NCBI GenBank assembly: GCA_963783145.1
Contig: CAWAMM010000004.1
Coordinates: forward strand, 310,001 to 374,000
Origin: DATGKG01 sp963783145
GTDB taxonomy: Bacteria > Desulfobacterota > Binatia > Binatales > Binataceae
DNA length: 64,000 nucleotides
Reading direction: 5' to 3'
Within the stretch, counting starts at the first letter, position 1. Each line of letters begins with the position of its first letter. The notes below the pieces were generated by a model. It made no database searches. It was given only the letters and a program-made list of their open reading frames with translations, and had not been told where the DNA came from. This document shows positions 1-8,925 of this stretch, piece by piece. Position numbers and translations under genes: made by a program.

Positions 1-37
1 GACTCGGCGCAACTCCCGCCTCTACAATCTGGCTCAT
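1..37 (-). CDS. Start of the next cytochrome oxidase gene, probably subunit I (partial)
   Basis: Only the first 12 codons lie in the window, reading MSQIVEAGVAPS before the edge. The ATG overlaps the coxB stop codon as ATGA, so the two are translationally coupled. In caa3-type clusters subunit I usually follows subunit II, which is the only reason for the product guess. The residues themselves are too few to identify a family. The gene continues leftwards out of the window. Confidence 0.5.
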   Translation of the reverse strand, partial: MSQIVEAGVAPS

Positions 38-969
38 TTCAAGCCCTCCAGATATGCGACCAGTTGATGCGCCTCGTCATTGGTAAGTTTGAAGTCGGGC
101 ATGTGGCTGTCAGGTTTTATCGCATTCGGTTCTTTCAGCCATCGATAAAGTTCCTCGGGCGTGTTGCGCGCCGCCTCGCCCGCCAGCATTTCGCGGCTCG
201 CGAGATGGGTCAGGTCGGGTCCGACGGTCTGATTCCCGGCGGTGCCCGCGATGGTGTGGCAGTTCACGCAGGTCTTGTCGGCGAAGAGATGCGCGCCCGC
301 GACCGCTTCGGGCGCCGATGGCATCGAAGGCACCACCAGTTGCGCCCGTTGCCATGCATCGAAGTCGGGCTGGCTCTGCGCGATGACCCGGAAACGCATC
401 CAGGTATGTTCGACGCCGCAAAACTCCGCGCATTCGCCCATGTAGGTGCCGGGCGCGTCGGCCTGGATCCATAGCGTATTAGGATGACCGGGAACCGCGT
501 CGATTTTGCGGCCCAGTTCCGGCGCCCAGAAATCGTGGATGACGTCGGCGGATTGCAAATCGATGAGAATCGGCTTGCCGACCGGAATGTGAATCTCGTT
601 GGCCGCCACCACGCCCGAGGCGGGATAGTTGATCTCCCACCACCATTGATGGCCGATCACCTGGAGGTCGGGTTTGCGGCCGTCGGGAATCGGGGCGTCG
701 GCAGCGCTGTCGGCATACATCATGAAAACCGAGAGCGTCGCGAGAATGCCGAACGGGATCAGCGTCCACGCGATTTCAAGCGCGTTCCATCCGAAGATCT
801 GGCGCGCTTCGGGAGCGCCGGGACGGTCGCGGAAGCGCACGATCATAAAAGTTATGAGCCCTGACACCAGCAGAAAAATCGCGGCGAGAACGATCAGCAC
901 GCCGATCAACAGCGCCGTCAGCGCGTGCGCTTGTGGGGAGGCGGGCGAGAATGTCGGAATCGCGTCCAT
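34..969 (-). CDS. coxB: Cytochrome c oxidase subunit II with fused cytochrome c domain (caa3 type)
   Basis: This 311-residue protein receives electrons for the terminal oxidase at the outer face of the inner membrane. It has two transmembrane helices (about 16-42 and 64-84), the aromatic stretch HQWWWEI near 107, and a cupredoxin domain. The CuA ligands are visible as H145, C180, E182, C184, H188 and M191. A C-terminal class I cytochrome c domain carries the heme site CVNCH (234-238) and a likely axial Met in HMP (about 290). The fusion marks a caa3-type oxidase rather than a plain aa3 subunit. The stop overlaps the start of the next oxidase gene, so an operon runs on past the window edge. 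Gene and family assignment are secure. Confidence 0.95.
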   Translation of the reverse strand: MDAIPTFSPASPQAHALTALLIGVLIVLAAIFLLVSGLITFMIVRFRDRPGAPEARQIFGWNALEIAWTLIPFGILATLSVFMMYADSAADAPIPDGRKPDLQVIGHQWWWEINYPASGVVAANEIHIPVGKPILIDLQSADVIHDFWAPELGRKIDAVPGHPNTLWIQADAPGTYMGECAEFCGVEHTWMRFRVIAQSQPDFDAWQRAQLVVPSMPSAPEAVAGAHLFADKTCVNCHTIAGTAGNQTVGPDLTHLASREMLAGEAARNTPEELYRWLKEPNAIKPDSHMPDFKLTNDEAHQLVAYLEGLK

Positions 970-1152
970 GCCAAATCAGGTTCAGGTTCGGTCAACCAGT
1001 CGAATCAGTTGGCGCAATTTTGAAAACGTACAAACGGTACCGCGCAAGTCCGCTGATTCGCAAGACATGCCCGATGAAAATCCACGCGATGTTACGCCGC
1101 GGTTAATTGCCACGACGGTGCAAAGCGGCACCCCGTCCGTATCTCCTATCGA

Positions 1153-1180
1153 TGTGTATAAGGATCGGCTAAAATACACA
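1153..1180. promoter_or_regulatory. Probable VapB operator upstream of vapBC
   Basis: TGTGTAT (1153-1159) and ATACACA (1174-1180) form a perfect inverted repeat with a 14-base spacer, ending one base before the vapB start codon. VapB-type antitoxins usually repress their own operon by binding such palindromes over the promoter. No strong ribosome binding site lies between it and the ATG, so the transcript may be leaderless or nearly so. The autoregulation is inferred from the family. Confidence 0.5.
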
Positions 1181-1181
1181 C

Positions 1182-1391
1182 ATGCGGACCAACATCGTCA
1201 TCGACGATCAATTGATGAAGCAGGCAATGCGCGCTTCAGGCGCCAAAACCAAACGTGATGCAGTGGAACATGCGCTGCGACTGGTAGTGCGTTTGGCGGA
1301 ACAAGAGCGATTGATTCGTTCAACGCGCGGCAAGCTGCACTGGGAAGGCGATCTGGCTGAAATGCGGCGCGAGCGGTCGCCCAAGCGATGA
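1182..1391 (+). CDS. vapB: VapB-family antitoxin
   Basis: A 69-residue protein starting MRTNIVIDD, the usual ribbon-helix-helix opening of VapB antitoxins that pair with PIN toxins. Residues 1-45 would form the DNA-binding dimer, and the Arg/Glu-rich tail (about 46-69) would wrap the toxin. Its stop overlaps the toxin start as ATGA, so the two are translationally coupled. An inverted repeat immediately upstream is a likely operator. It should neutralise the VapC RNase and repress the operon. Assignment rests on motif, size and neighbour. Confidence 0.87.
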   Translation: MRTNIVIDDQLMKQAMRASGAKTKRDAVEHALRLVVRLAEQERLIRSTRGKLHWEGDLAEMRRERSPKR

Positions 1392-1780
1392 TCGTGGTTG
1401 ACTCCTCAGTATGGATCGACCATTTCAACGGTCGCAGCAGTCCATCGCTTGAGTTGCTGGATGGCTTATCCGGCTCGCAGCTTCTGGTTGGGGACCTCAT
1501 AATGGCTGAGGTCCTCCAAGGCTTTCGCAAGGAAAGTGAGTTCCATCGAGCCTGGGAAGCTCTTGCGGCCTTCGAATTCCGTTCGATGGTCGGTCGCGAC
1601 ATCGCAATCGCGGCGGCCCGAAACCATCGGCTCCTGCGCCAGCGCGGCGTTACGCCGCGCGGCACCATCGGCACGATGATCGCGACATTCTGCATCGTCA
1701 ACGGACATCAGCTGCTCCACAGCGATCGCGATTTCGATCCTTTCGCGAGGTATCTGGAATTGCAGGTCGTCCTCGCCTAG
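1388..1780 (+). CDS. vapC: VapC-family PIN-domain toxin, one catalytic Asp apparently replaced
   Basis: A 130-residue PIN-domain protein. VapC toxins are Mg-dependent RNases that cut tRNA or rRNA. Visible acidic residues are D5 (in VVDSSVW), E41 (in MAEVLQG) and D113/D115 (in HSDRDF). The third conserved Asp, normally D-x-x-I-A in the helix before the last strand, appears as Gly: the text reads TIGTMIAT and residue 95 is encoded by GGC at 1670-1672. Related proteins, as remembered, read TID at this point. The toxin may therefore be weakened or inactive, which an alignment would settle. It is coupled to vapB by a 4-base overlap and is followed by a strong palindromic terminator. Confidence 0.88.
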   Translation: MIVVDSSVWIDHFNGRSSPSLELLDGLSGSQLLVGDLIMAEVLQGFRKESEFHRAWEALAAFEFRSMVGRDIAIAAARNHRLLRQRGVTPRGTIGTMIATFCIVNGHQLLHSDRDFDPFARYLELQVVLA

Positions 1781-1847
1781 CGCCTACCAGCTTTCTTTGT
1801 CTGGTTCCCTTTCCACTTTAGGGGAAGGGGCTAGGGGTTAGGTTTTT

Positions 1848-1881
1848 GAGAGAGCCTGAACATCGATGTTCAGGCTCTCTT
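1848..1881. terminator. Strong palindromic hairpin between convergent vapC and tolC-like gene
   Basis: Positions 1850-1879 form a perfect 30-base palindrome (half-site GAGAGCCTGAACATC). It extends by one further A-T pair (1849/1880) and a possible G-T wobble. It lies between two genes that converge on it, so it probably terminates both transcripts. There is a short T run before it on the plus strand, but no classical U tract on either side. Confidence 0.6.
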
Positions 1882-1903
1882 AGTTAGACGGTCAGTCTGG
1901 ACT

Positions 1904-3850
1904 CTAGAACTGCGCGTACCAGGGCGTTTCGTGCGGGTCCTGAATCTGGAAGTTGATGTTGAAGGCCGTCAGCAGCGTGCCCTGCGCATGCTGGAGGTTG
2001 ATCTTCGCGTTTTCAAGATCGACGAACGCCTGCACCTGGTTGCCTTCCGCCGAGACTTCTTCTTCCTGGAACTGCAGCAGGTCGTGCGTGGTGGCCATGC
2101 CGACCCGGAAGCGCACGTTTTCGTCATTGAGCGATTGCCGCGCGTAGAAGGTCGCCTGTTCGGTCGCCATCGCACGCTTCTGATCCGCATACAGGTTGGC
2201 GAGCGCGTTTTCGATCTGTACCACCGCGGCGGAAAGCTGCGCGCGATATTGCAGGCGGCTTTGCTCGTAGGAGACCCGCGCCTGAGCGAGCGCCGCCCGC
2301 GCCGAGGCGTTGTCGAGCGGCATCTGGAAGGTCAGCACCGCGGCGTAGTTGTAGAAGCTGAAGTTCCACATCTTGTTCAACGCATCGCCATAGATGCCAC
2401 CGAAGGGGAGCTTGCTTCCGGAGTTCACTATGGGGGGATTTTGATTTGCAGGCGTGCAGGTGCCGGTATCTGCCATGGGATTGCTGAGCGGCCCAAAGCA
2501 TTTGGAAGTTCCTGCGGTATTGGTAACTCCAATTTGAGCTCCGAAATTGAGCTGCGGCAGCACCTGATTTTCCGAGTACTGGACCTGTAGAAGCGCGGAA
2601 CGGATCGATTCGCGGAAGGCCGCCAGCGAGGGCCGATATTCGACCGCGGCCCGCAACGCACCATCCTCGTCGATTACGATCGCTTCATGCGGATCGGGCA
2701 GCTGCGCCGGCTGAATTTCCGCGGGCAGGAAAGTTCCCTGCGGATTGAACATGACATCCTGCCGCAGCTGCGCGCGCGCAGTCTTCAAGTTGGCTTCGGC
2801 GGTGAAGACGTTGGCCTCGGCGGTTGCGGCGGCGGATTGCGCTTCCTGCAAATCCAGCGGGGCGAGTGTTCCAACCTTGACCGAGATCGCGTTCTGGCGC
2901 ACCAGGTCCTGGTTGAACTTGAGCGCGGCGCGCGCCACCTCGAGGTTCTCCTCGCTCAGCACCACGTTCCAGTAGTCGCCGGAGATAGACTGAACCAGGT
3001 CCTGCAACGACTGCGCATAGTTCCATTGCGCCTGCTTCTGACCGGACTCCGCGATGCGTACGCTGATGGTGGCGAACTTCCATCCAAAGCTTTGCAGCAA
3101 CGGTTGCGCCAGCGAAATTGCCAAAGTCGGACTGTAGGACGGATTGATAGATGCGAACGCGGAGTTGGACAGCGCGCGCTCATTATTGAAGGTGATGCCC
3201 ATCGTGCCGCCGGTAATCGACGACAACTTATTTACGCCGAAGTTCCAGTCATACAGCTTGGTGGCGGAGGCGGTTGCGCCCACCAGGATCGAGGTCGCCG
3301 GCACCACGCTTTTTATCACGTCCAGTTGCGAGGTCAGGTTCGGATCGAACGCGGCATTCGCGGTCCGCACCGCCTCCTGGCCTCCCACCGGGTTGAGTTC
3401 GATGTACTGAACATTGGGATTGTTGCGCAGCGCGATATAAATGGCTTCCTTCAGCGTCATCTTGCGCGCGGTCTGCTCGGCGGTGCGCAGGTAATTCTCG
3501 CTGATCAGGCTCTCTGGTGGCACTTGGCGTGTGGTCGACCATTGCTTTGAGAGGATTTCGGGAAATGAGAGCACCGAATCATGATGCTCAAATTGGCCGG
3601 TCTCGCGCACCGGCACGCTGCCGTCCGGCGGCATTACCCCGCTCACCGGCACGCTTTGGAGCTGAATGGTTCCGCTGGTCGCGGGCGCTTGCAGCGACGC
3701 ATCCGGGGGCGCCGGCGGTTGATAGGCGTTATTGCCGACGGCCGAGGCGCCCGAGCCCGGCGTCATTTGCGCGGCCAGCCATCCAGCCTCACTCAGCAGC
3801 AGGCTGAAGATCGCGATAGCCACCGCGGCACGTTTGATAGACTTCGACAT
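1904..3850 (-). CDS. TolC-family outer membrane efflux protein
   Basis: A 648-residue secreted outer-membrane channel protein of the OEP/TolC family. Such proteins form trimeric barrels and periplasmic tunnels for efflux or type I secretion. The start at 3850 gives a clean signal peptide (MSKSIKRAAVAIAIFSLLLS, cleavage near AQ) and has AAGGAGG about nine bases upstream. A longer in-frame extension to 3949 has neither. A Pro/Ala/Ser-rich low-complexity region follows the signal. From about residue 130 come two OEP repeats rich in Ala, Gln, Asn and Leu heptads, with a typical NPNVQ near the first strand. It is larger than the usual 420-500 residues because of the N-terminal region and loops. 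No inner-membrane partner is adjacent. Confidence 0.9.
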   Translation of the reverse strand: MSKSIKRAAVAIAIFSLLLSEAGWLAAQMTPGSGASAVGNNAYQPPAPPDASLQAPATSGTIQLQSVPVSGVMPPDGSVPVRETGQFEHHDSVLSFPEILSKQWSTTRQVPPESLISENYLRTAEQTARKMTLKEAIYIALRNNPNVQYIELNPVGGQEAVRTANAAFDPNLTSQLDVIKSVVPATSILVGATASATKLYDWNFGVNKLSSITGGTMGITFNNERALSNSAFASINPSYSPTLAISLAQPLLQSFGWKFATISVRIAESGQKQAQWNYAQSLQDLVQSISGDYWNVVLSEENLEVARAALKFNQDLVRQNAISVKVGTLAPLDLQEAQSAAATAEANVFTAEANLKTARAQLRQDVMFNPQGTFLPAEIQPAQLPDPHEAIVIDEDGALRAAVEYRPSLAAFRESIRSALLQVQYSENQVLPQLNFGAQIGVTNTAGTSKCFGPLSNPMADTGTCTPANQNPPIVNSGSKLPFGGIYGDALNKMWNFSFYNYAAVLTFQMPLDNASARAALAQARVSYEQSRLQYRAQLSAAVVQIENALANLYADQKRAMATEQATFYARQSLNDENVRFRVGMATTHDLLQFQEEEVSAEGNQVQAFVDLENAKINLQHAQGTLLTAFNINFQIQDPHETPWYAQF

Positions 3851-4015
3851 CTGGAAAACCCTCCTTGCCTCACGTCCGCCCCTTACGACGCCGGCAACCG
3901 ACCGGTTACAGTACTTGCACAGTGCGATTCGGCTCGCGATTATATCCAAGACAGTTTAAGTTGTCGTGAACCGAATCGGGAACAATAGTCAGTGACTATA
4001 CACGTGGAAGGTCGA

Positions 4016-4660
4016 ATGCGACGACAACCTCATTTCTGGATCGCGATAATCGCGCTGATGGGTCTTGGCTTGATCCTGGGGTTGAACTCCGAGGCGCTGG
4101 CGCAAAGCAACATCCCCGCCGGTACACCACTCATCCCGTCGATTACCGGACCGCTTTCGTCCGGCGCGAGCGTGGCCCCCAGCACGCACTCTTTGACCCC
4201 CCTTGCGGTGCCGGCGGCCGCACCGGCGGCGGCTGCGCCGGGTGCTCCTGCGGCACTTTCGACCACCAGCGCGCTGCCTTCGCTCGCTCCCGCGCCGGCA
4301 GTGGTTACGGGCGGGACCGTCCCGACGCCGCAATCGATGTTCACCTGTTCATGTTTCGGAGTTGGTCTCGGCACCCGATGGGTGGGGCAGGTCCAATCGA
4401 CCAGTTTTCAGAACGCCGCGAGCGCGGCGGCCGGACAATGCACCGCTTTAGCGATCAACAGCGGCACCCTCTCGCCGTATATCACGCCGTCAGGCGGAGT
4501 CAGTCTGGGGCGTAATCCATACCCCACCGTGAATCCCAACGGCGTGCCGGGAAACGCCGCCACCGGCTTTCGCGGCAGTACCGTGTTCACCGAGACTTCC
4601 GCCGCGGTGATCGGCGTTCCCGCCCGCGCCGCAGGCTGCGCGCGATGCGCGTGTGACTAG
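4016..4660 (+). CDS. Secreted protein of unknown function
   Basis: A 214-residue protein not recognised as a known family. The chosen ATG follows GGAAGG by five bases and opens a signal peptide (MRRQPHFWIAIIALMGLG, cleavage near ALAQ). An upstream GTG at 3992 is possible. The mature protein begins with about 70 residues of Ala/Pro/Ser/Thr low complexity. A Cys-containing segment (MFTCSCFGVGLGTRW) follows, then a Gly/Asn/Pro-rich part, and the end is CARCACD. The paired cysteines suggest disulfides or a metal site outside the cytoplasm. It converges with the rluA-type gene and overlaps its end by four bases. Confidence 0.7.
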   Translation: MRRQPHFWIAIIALMGLGLILGLNSEALAQSNIPAGTPLIPSITGPLSSGASVAPSTHSLTPLAVPAAAPAAAAPGAPAALSTTSALPSLAPAPAVVTGGTVPTPQSMFTCSCFGVGLGTRWVGQVQSTSFQNAASAAAGQCTALAINSGTLSPYITPSGGVSLGRNPYPTVNPNGVPGNAATGFRGSTVFTETSAAVIGVPARAAGCARCACD

Positions 4661-5550
4661 GTAAGCAGCCTCGCGAGCTCGCTGGGAATCGGCGCCGATA
4701 CCTTCGTCGCGCCTGAGGTGGGCGATTCCAATTCGATTTCCGCCAGATGCAGCCAGAAGCGTCCGGCGCCCAGCTCTGTAGGCGCGCCTCCATACAGTTC
4801 ATCGCCGGCGATCGGAAATCCCGCATCGGCAAGATGGACACGTATCTGGTGACGCACGCCGGTTGATGGTGTCACCGACACCAATGTGAAATCGCCAACG
4901 CGCCGGACCGGTTCGACGCGCGTAAGAGCCGGCCGCGCCGCCAGCTTCGCGACTTCGGATTGGTCGGATACCACGATCATCCGGCGCGGATTTTTCGGAT
5001 GATGCGCGATCGTCGCGGCGAGCGTCATCGGTATCTTCAGATTCCCCGACACGAGCGCGAGATATTTCCGTTTGATGGCGCCGGAGCGAATCGCGCGCCG
5101 CACCGTCGCGAACGCATCGGCGGTGCGCGCGATCATCAGCGCTCCCGAGGTCCCGTTGTCGAGGCGATGAATCAATCCACCCTCGATCGGCTTGTCGCCG
5201 ATTGCAGCAGTTTCTGGAAATCGAGCCACCACCGCATTCATCACGGTACCGCGCTCACCCGGCCGCAGCGGATGACATGGAATCCCACCGGGCTTGTTGA
5301 CGACGATGAGCGCGGGATCCTCGAAGAGCACGTCGATCGGAATTTCGGCCTCGGGCTCGATCGCGGCGACCGCCAGGGGAGCTTCGACTTCGACATTGTC
5401 GCCCGAATGAACGAGGGCGCCTTTGATGCCGCGCCGTCCGTTCAGCCACACCGCGCCGCGCGCCACCATCTCGCGCGCATCGCGCCGCGAGGCCGCGTGC
5501 CCGGTCCGCACCAGATAGTGGTCGAGTCGCTCGCCGCTCGGATTACTCAA
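4657..5550 (-). CDS. RluA-family pseudouridine synthase
   Basis: This 297-residue enzyme converts uridine to pseudouridine in rRNA or tRNA. An N-terminal S4 RNA-binding domain (about 6-65, with RLDHYLV and SRRDAREMV) is followed by the catalytic domain. The catalytic Asp lies in GGLIHRLDNGTSG, and GVRHQIRVHLA is near the C-terminus. The frame runs open much further upstream, but the S4 domain begins just after a TTG at 5550 that overlaps the stop of the preceding small gene (TTGA). That coupling decides the start. The exact target base cannot be told from sequence. It is the last gene of a tightly packed uvrA / small membrane protein / rluA cluster. Confidence 0.9.
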   Translation of the reverse strand: MSNPSGERLDHYLVRTGHAASRRDAREMVARGAVWLNGRRGIKGALVHSGDNVEVEAPLAVAAIEPEAEIPIDVLFEDPALIVVNKPGGIPCHPLRPGERGTVMNAVVARFPETAAIGDKPIEGGLIHRLDNGTSGALMIARTADAFATVRRAIRSGAIKRKYLALVSGNLKIPMTLAATIAHHPKNPRRMIVVSDQSEVAKLAARPALTRVEPVRRVGDFTLVSVTPSTGVRHQIRVHLADAGFPIAGDELYGGAPTELGAGRFWLHLAEIELESPTSGATKVSAPIPSELARLLT

Positions 5551-5732
5551 TGAGGCTGGGACTGTTCGGTGGATGAGGTGTCGTTGCGGTAGGCCGGAAA
5601 CTGTCGCGTGGCGGCGTAGACCAGGATCGCGAGGACGACGATCGCGGTCACGATATCGAGGAAGCCGAGTTGCGTCGCACCTCGTTCGGATTTTCGTGAG
5701 CTGAAACTTTTCAACCGATACTCTCCCCTCAT
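5547..5732 (-). CDS. Small single-pass membrane protein
   Basis: A 61-residue protein of unknown function. About 25 residues of basic, Ser-rich leader precede one hydrophobic helix (FLDIVTAIVVLAILVYAA), followed by a short polar tail. The ATG at 5732 overlaps the uvrA stop by one base (TGATG), and a GTG one codon earlier is also possible. Its own stop overlaps the TTG of the pseudouridine synthase gene. This packing between two unquestioned genes is the main support that it is translated. It resembles no repair or RNA-modification protein. Confidence 0.6.
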   Translation of the reverse strand: MRGEYRLKSFSSRKSERGATQLGFLDIVTAIVVLAILVYAATRQFPAYRNDTSSTEQSQPH

Positions 5733-8662
5733 CACAGGCCTGCCGCGCTGCGTGCCGCCGAGCGTAGCGCATTGCCGCCCGCGTTCACAGGCAATCCAAA
5801 CAGCCTGCGCAGCTCTCTTCCGGTCGCGGATTTTTCCGCCGCCGCCACTTTGAGTGGAGGTCCTAGCGCGACGATGCGCCCGCCCTGGTCGCCGCCGCCC
5901 GGCCCGAGGTCGATGACGTAGTCGGCGTGCGCGATGAATTCCAGATTGTGCTCGATCACCACCAGCGTGTTGCCCTCGTTCACCAGCCGCATCAGCACCT
6001 TGATGAGGCGCCGAATGTCCGACGAGCTCAGCCCGGTGGTCGGCTCATCCAGCAGAAACATTCGCGGCAGCGCCTTGCCGCTTTGATTGAGCGGCGCAGG
6101 CTCGAGGTCGGCGAGCAGGAAGCGCGCGATTTTGAGCCGCTGCGCCTCGCCACCGGAAAGCGTGGAGGTGGTCTGGCCCAGTCGAACATAGCCGAGCCCG
6201 ACCGAGCTCAGGGCATCGAGCCGTTTCAGGATCGCCTTGTGATGCGAGAAGAACTTGAGCGCGTCATCGATAGTGAGATCGAGCACCTGGTTGATGTTCA
6301 TTCGCGCGAAGCGAATGCCCAGGATATGGCTCTGAAAGCGGCGCCCGTCGCAATGATCGCAGGGTACCTCGAGGTCCGCCATGAAGTGCATCTCAATAGT
6401 GACGGTGCCGGTCCCGGCGCATTTTTCGCAGCGGCCACCGGTGACGTTGAAGGAAAAATCGCGCGAGGTCACGCCCAGCCGCTTCGCCTCCGCGGTCGAC
6501 GCGAAGAGCTTGCGGATGTCGTCGTAGATCTTCAGATAGGTGGCGGGGTTCGAGCGCATCGAGCGCGTCGGCAGCTCCTGGCCCATGTGAACCATCCCAC
6601 CGATCAAATCGAAGCCGTCGATGCGCGAGCATAGGCCGGCCTCGACCGCCTCGCCGTGGCGGCGCAGGTAATGGTTGTAGAGAATGTCCTCGACCAGCGT
6701 CGATTTGCCGGAACCCGAAACGCCGGTCAGACACACCATCCTACCGAGCGGAATGGTGACGTCGAGATTTTGCAGATTGTGCTCGCGCGCGCCCTTGATC
6801 CGAATCGCCGCGTCATTTTTGGTGAAGCGCCGCTCGCGCGACATCGCGCGCATCAGCAGCACGCGCCCCGCGGTTCCATTGGCGCTCGCAATCGCGCTCT
6901 TTGAGGGCGCGCCCGCGTACATCAACGCGCCGCCCTCGCTGCCGCCGCCGGGACCCAGCTCGACCACGAAATCGGCGCCATCGATGATCGCGGAATCGTG
7001 CTCGACCACGACCACGGTGTTGTCGAGATCGCGCAGATGGCGCAGGACGGCGAGCAAGCGGCGCGCGTCGGAGGAGTGCAAGCCCACGGTCGGTTCATCG
7101 AGCGCATAGAGGGTGCCGACGAGCAGGCTGCCGAGCGCACTCGCGAGATGAATCCGCTGCGCCTCGCCACCGGAAAGCGTCCGCGCCTGGCGTTCGAGGG
7201 TGAGATAGCCGAGGCCAACCTCGGTCAGGTATCCGACGCGATTTTTCAATTCGCGGAGAACGCTCGCGCATCGATCCGAGACGCCGGGATTTCGCTTGAT
7301 GGAATCGATCCATTGCGAGAGCTCATTGACAGACAGCTTGCCGATATCGGCAATCGAGGCGCCCTCGACGCGAACGTTGAGTGCGTCGGGCTTGAGCTTG
7401 CTGCCGGCGCATACCGGGCAAGTCACGAAGCGGCGATACTTGGCGAGCAGGATGCGGACGTGGGTCTTGTAACGGCGCCCCTCGAGCCACCGAAAGAACC
7501 CGCGCACGCCGGGCCAGCGATCGTTGTCGAACTCGCGATGCTTGCGCTTGTCGCCCTCGACCACCGCCTCGGGCGGGCGCGGTTCGCCTTCGATCAGCCA
7601 GTGGCGCTCCTCGTCGGTCATCTCGCGAAACGAGACCGCGGTGCGAATCTTTCGCTTGCGCGCCAGCTTGATCATCCACTCGCTCATCTCGTGGTACGCG
7701 GGCGTGCGCCATGGCGCGATGAGTCCCTGGCGAATCGAGAGATTGGGATTCGGGATGACTTTTTCGAGGTCGAGCTCGACGGTGCGCCCGAAACCCTCGC
7801 ATTCGGGACACGCGCCGATTGGGCTGTTGGAAGAAAACAGCGCGGGACTTGGCTCGGGAAATGGTGTGCCGCATCGCGAGCAATTGAAGCGGCGATCCAG
7901 CGCGATCGCATCTACCTCGGCGACCACACCATCGCGACGCTCGGCGCGAACGACGCGCGCGCGTCCGCCGCCAAGGTAAAATGATTTCTCCAACGCCTCG
8001 CGCACGCGTTCGGCGTCGCCCTCGCCGGTCACCGATACGCGATCGAGGACGGCATCGAGGGGCGTGACGCGCGATGCGCCGCCATTTTTCAGATGCTCAG
8101 CGAACTCCGCCGTTTCGACCACCGCGCCGCCCTCGAACACCCGATGGTATCCATTGGCGATGAGCCAGTTGGCCGCCTCGAAGGGCGAGCGCGAGCCCAT
8201 CTCGAACGGCGCGGTGAAAATGTACATTCCGGGAGTCGCGAGCACCTTACGTCCGGCGGCCTCGACCGAGTCGCGGGTGACCTCGTTGCCGCAGGTCGGG
8301 CACACGGTCTTACCGACCGTCGCAAAAAGCAGCCGGATGTAGTCATTGATCTCGGTCACGGTGCCGACCGTCGAGCGGGCGTTCTTGATGGTGTTCTTCT
8401 GGCGCAGCGCGAGCGCGGGCGGGATGTCGGAAATCGCGTCGACGTCGGGCCGCTCCATCCGCGCCAGGAACATCCGCGCATAGGTGGAAAGCGACTGCAC
8501 GTAGCGCCGCTGACCCTCGGCATAAAGGGTATCGAAGACGAGGCTCGACTTGCCCGACCCCGACACGCCGGTGACGACGGTCAGCTTACCGCGGGGAATT
8601 TCGAGCGAGACATTTTTGAGATTGTGAGTACGGGCGCCGATGATGTTGATGGAACCCTGCAA
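5732..8662 (-). CDS. uvrA: Excinuclease ABC subunit A
   Basis: A 976-residue DNA damage sensor of nucleotide excision repair, which loads UvrB at lesions. It has two ABC modules. The first Walker A is TGVSGSGKSSLVFDTLY (about 32) and the second TGVSGSGKSTLVEDILY. Each module has a signature LSGGEAQR, followed by DEPTVGLH or DEPTTGLS. Zinc-site CxxC pairs are CPTC, CSRC, CPEC, CPVC, CEKC and CDHC. The region between the first Walker A and signature is full length, so a UvrB-interaction domain seems present, unlike class II UvrA. UvrB is encoded on the other strand at 17451. No LexA-type box was recognised. The stop overlaps the start of the next small gene. Confidence 0.95.
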   Translation of the reverse strand: MQGSINIIGARTHNLKNVSLEIPRGKLTVVTGVSGSGKSSLVFDTLYAEGQRRYVQSLSTYARMFLARMERPDVDAISDIPPALALRQKNTIKNARSTVGTVTEINDYIRLLFATVGKTVCPTCGNEVTRDSVEAAGRKVLATPGMYIFTAPFEMGSRSPFEAANWLIANGYHRVFEGGAVVETAEFAEHLKNGGASRVTPLDAVLDRVSVTGEGDAERVREALEKSFYLGGGRARVVRAERRDGVVAEVDAIALDRRFNCSRCGTPFPEPSPALFSSNSPIGACPECEGFGRTVELDLEKVIPNPNLSIRQGLIAPWRTPAYHEMSEWMIKLARKRKIRTAVSFREMTDEERHWLIEGEPRPPEAVVEGDKRKHREFDNDRWPGVRGFFRWLEGRRYKTHVRILLAKYRRFVTCPVCAGSKLKPDALNVRVEGASIADIGKLSVNELSQWIDSIKRNPGVSDRCASVLRELKNRVGYLTEVGLGYLTLERQARTLSGGEAQRIHLASALGSLLVGTLYALDEPTVGLHSSDARRLLAVLRHLRDLDNTVVVVEHDSAIIDGADFVVELGPGGGSEGGALMYAGAPSKSAIASANGTAGRVLLMRAMSRERRFTKNDAAIRIKGAREHNLQNLDVTIPLGRMVCLTGVSGSGKSTLVEDILYNHYLRRHGEAVEAGLCSRIDGFDLIGGMVHMGQELPTRSMRSNPATYLKIYDDIRKLFASTAEAKRLGVTSRDFSFNVTGGRCEKCAGTGTVTIEMHFMADLEVPCDHCDGRRFQSHILGIRFARMNINQVLDLTIDDALKFFSHHKAILKRLDALSSVGLGYVRLGQTTSTLSGGEAQRLKIARFLLADLEPAPLNQSGKALPRMFLLDEPTTGLSSSDIRRLIKVLMRLVNEGNTLVVIEHNLEFIAHADYVIDLGPGGGDQGGRIVALGPPLKVAAAEKSATGRELRRLFGLPVNAGGNALRSAARSAAGL

Positions 8663-8674
8663 GCGGCGCTGGAC

Positions 8675-8905
8675 CTAGCGAGGATCGGAAATCGGGCGCG
8701 CTTTCTTTTTGCGTTCGCCGGGAAATTCGTCGGCGACCTTCGCATATAAATCGGCCAGTGCGAAGTCGAACTTCGTTTGCAGGCGCTTAGTTTCCTTCTC
8801 GCGCTCGGGGTCGGGCAGATCCTTCAATTTGGAGAGATCGTCCTCCAATTGAATCATCAGCTTGTTGCGCTGAATCAGGTATTGATAGCCGTCCATGGAC
8901 TGCAT
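8675..8905 (-). CDS. Small charged protein upstream of uvrA
   Basis: A 76-residue, mostly helical protein rich in Lys, Asp, Glu and Leu (for example LEDDLSKLKDLPDPEREKE). It has no signal peptide, membrane segment or recognised domain. The ATG at 8905 has TTGAGG four bases upstream, while a TTG three codons earlier is less likely. It ends 13 bases before uvrA on the same strand, so it is probably co-transcribed with it. A coiled-coil or adaptor role is possible, but nothing in the sequence shows a function. Confidence 0.68.
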   Translation of the reverse strand: MQSMDGYQYLIQRNKLMIQLEDDLSKLKDLPDPEREKETKRLQTKFDFALADLYAKVADEFPGERKKKARPISDPR

Positions 8906-8925
8906 AAACCTCAAAGTCTAAAGGA

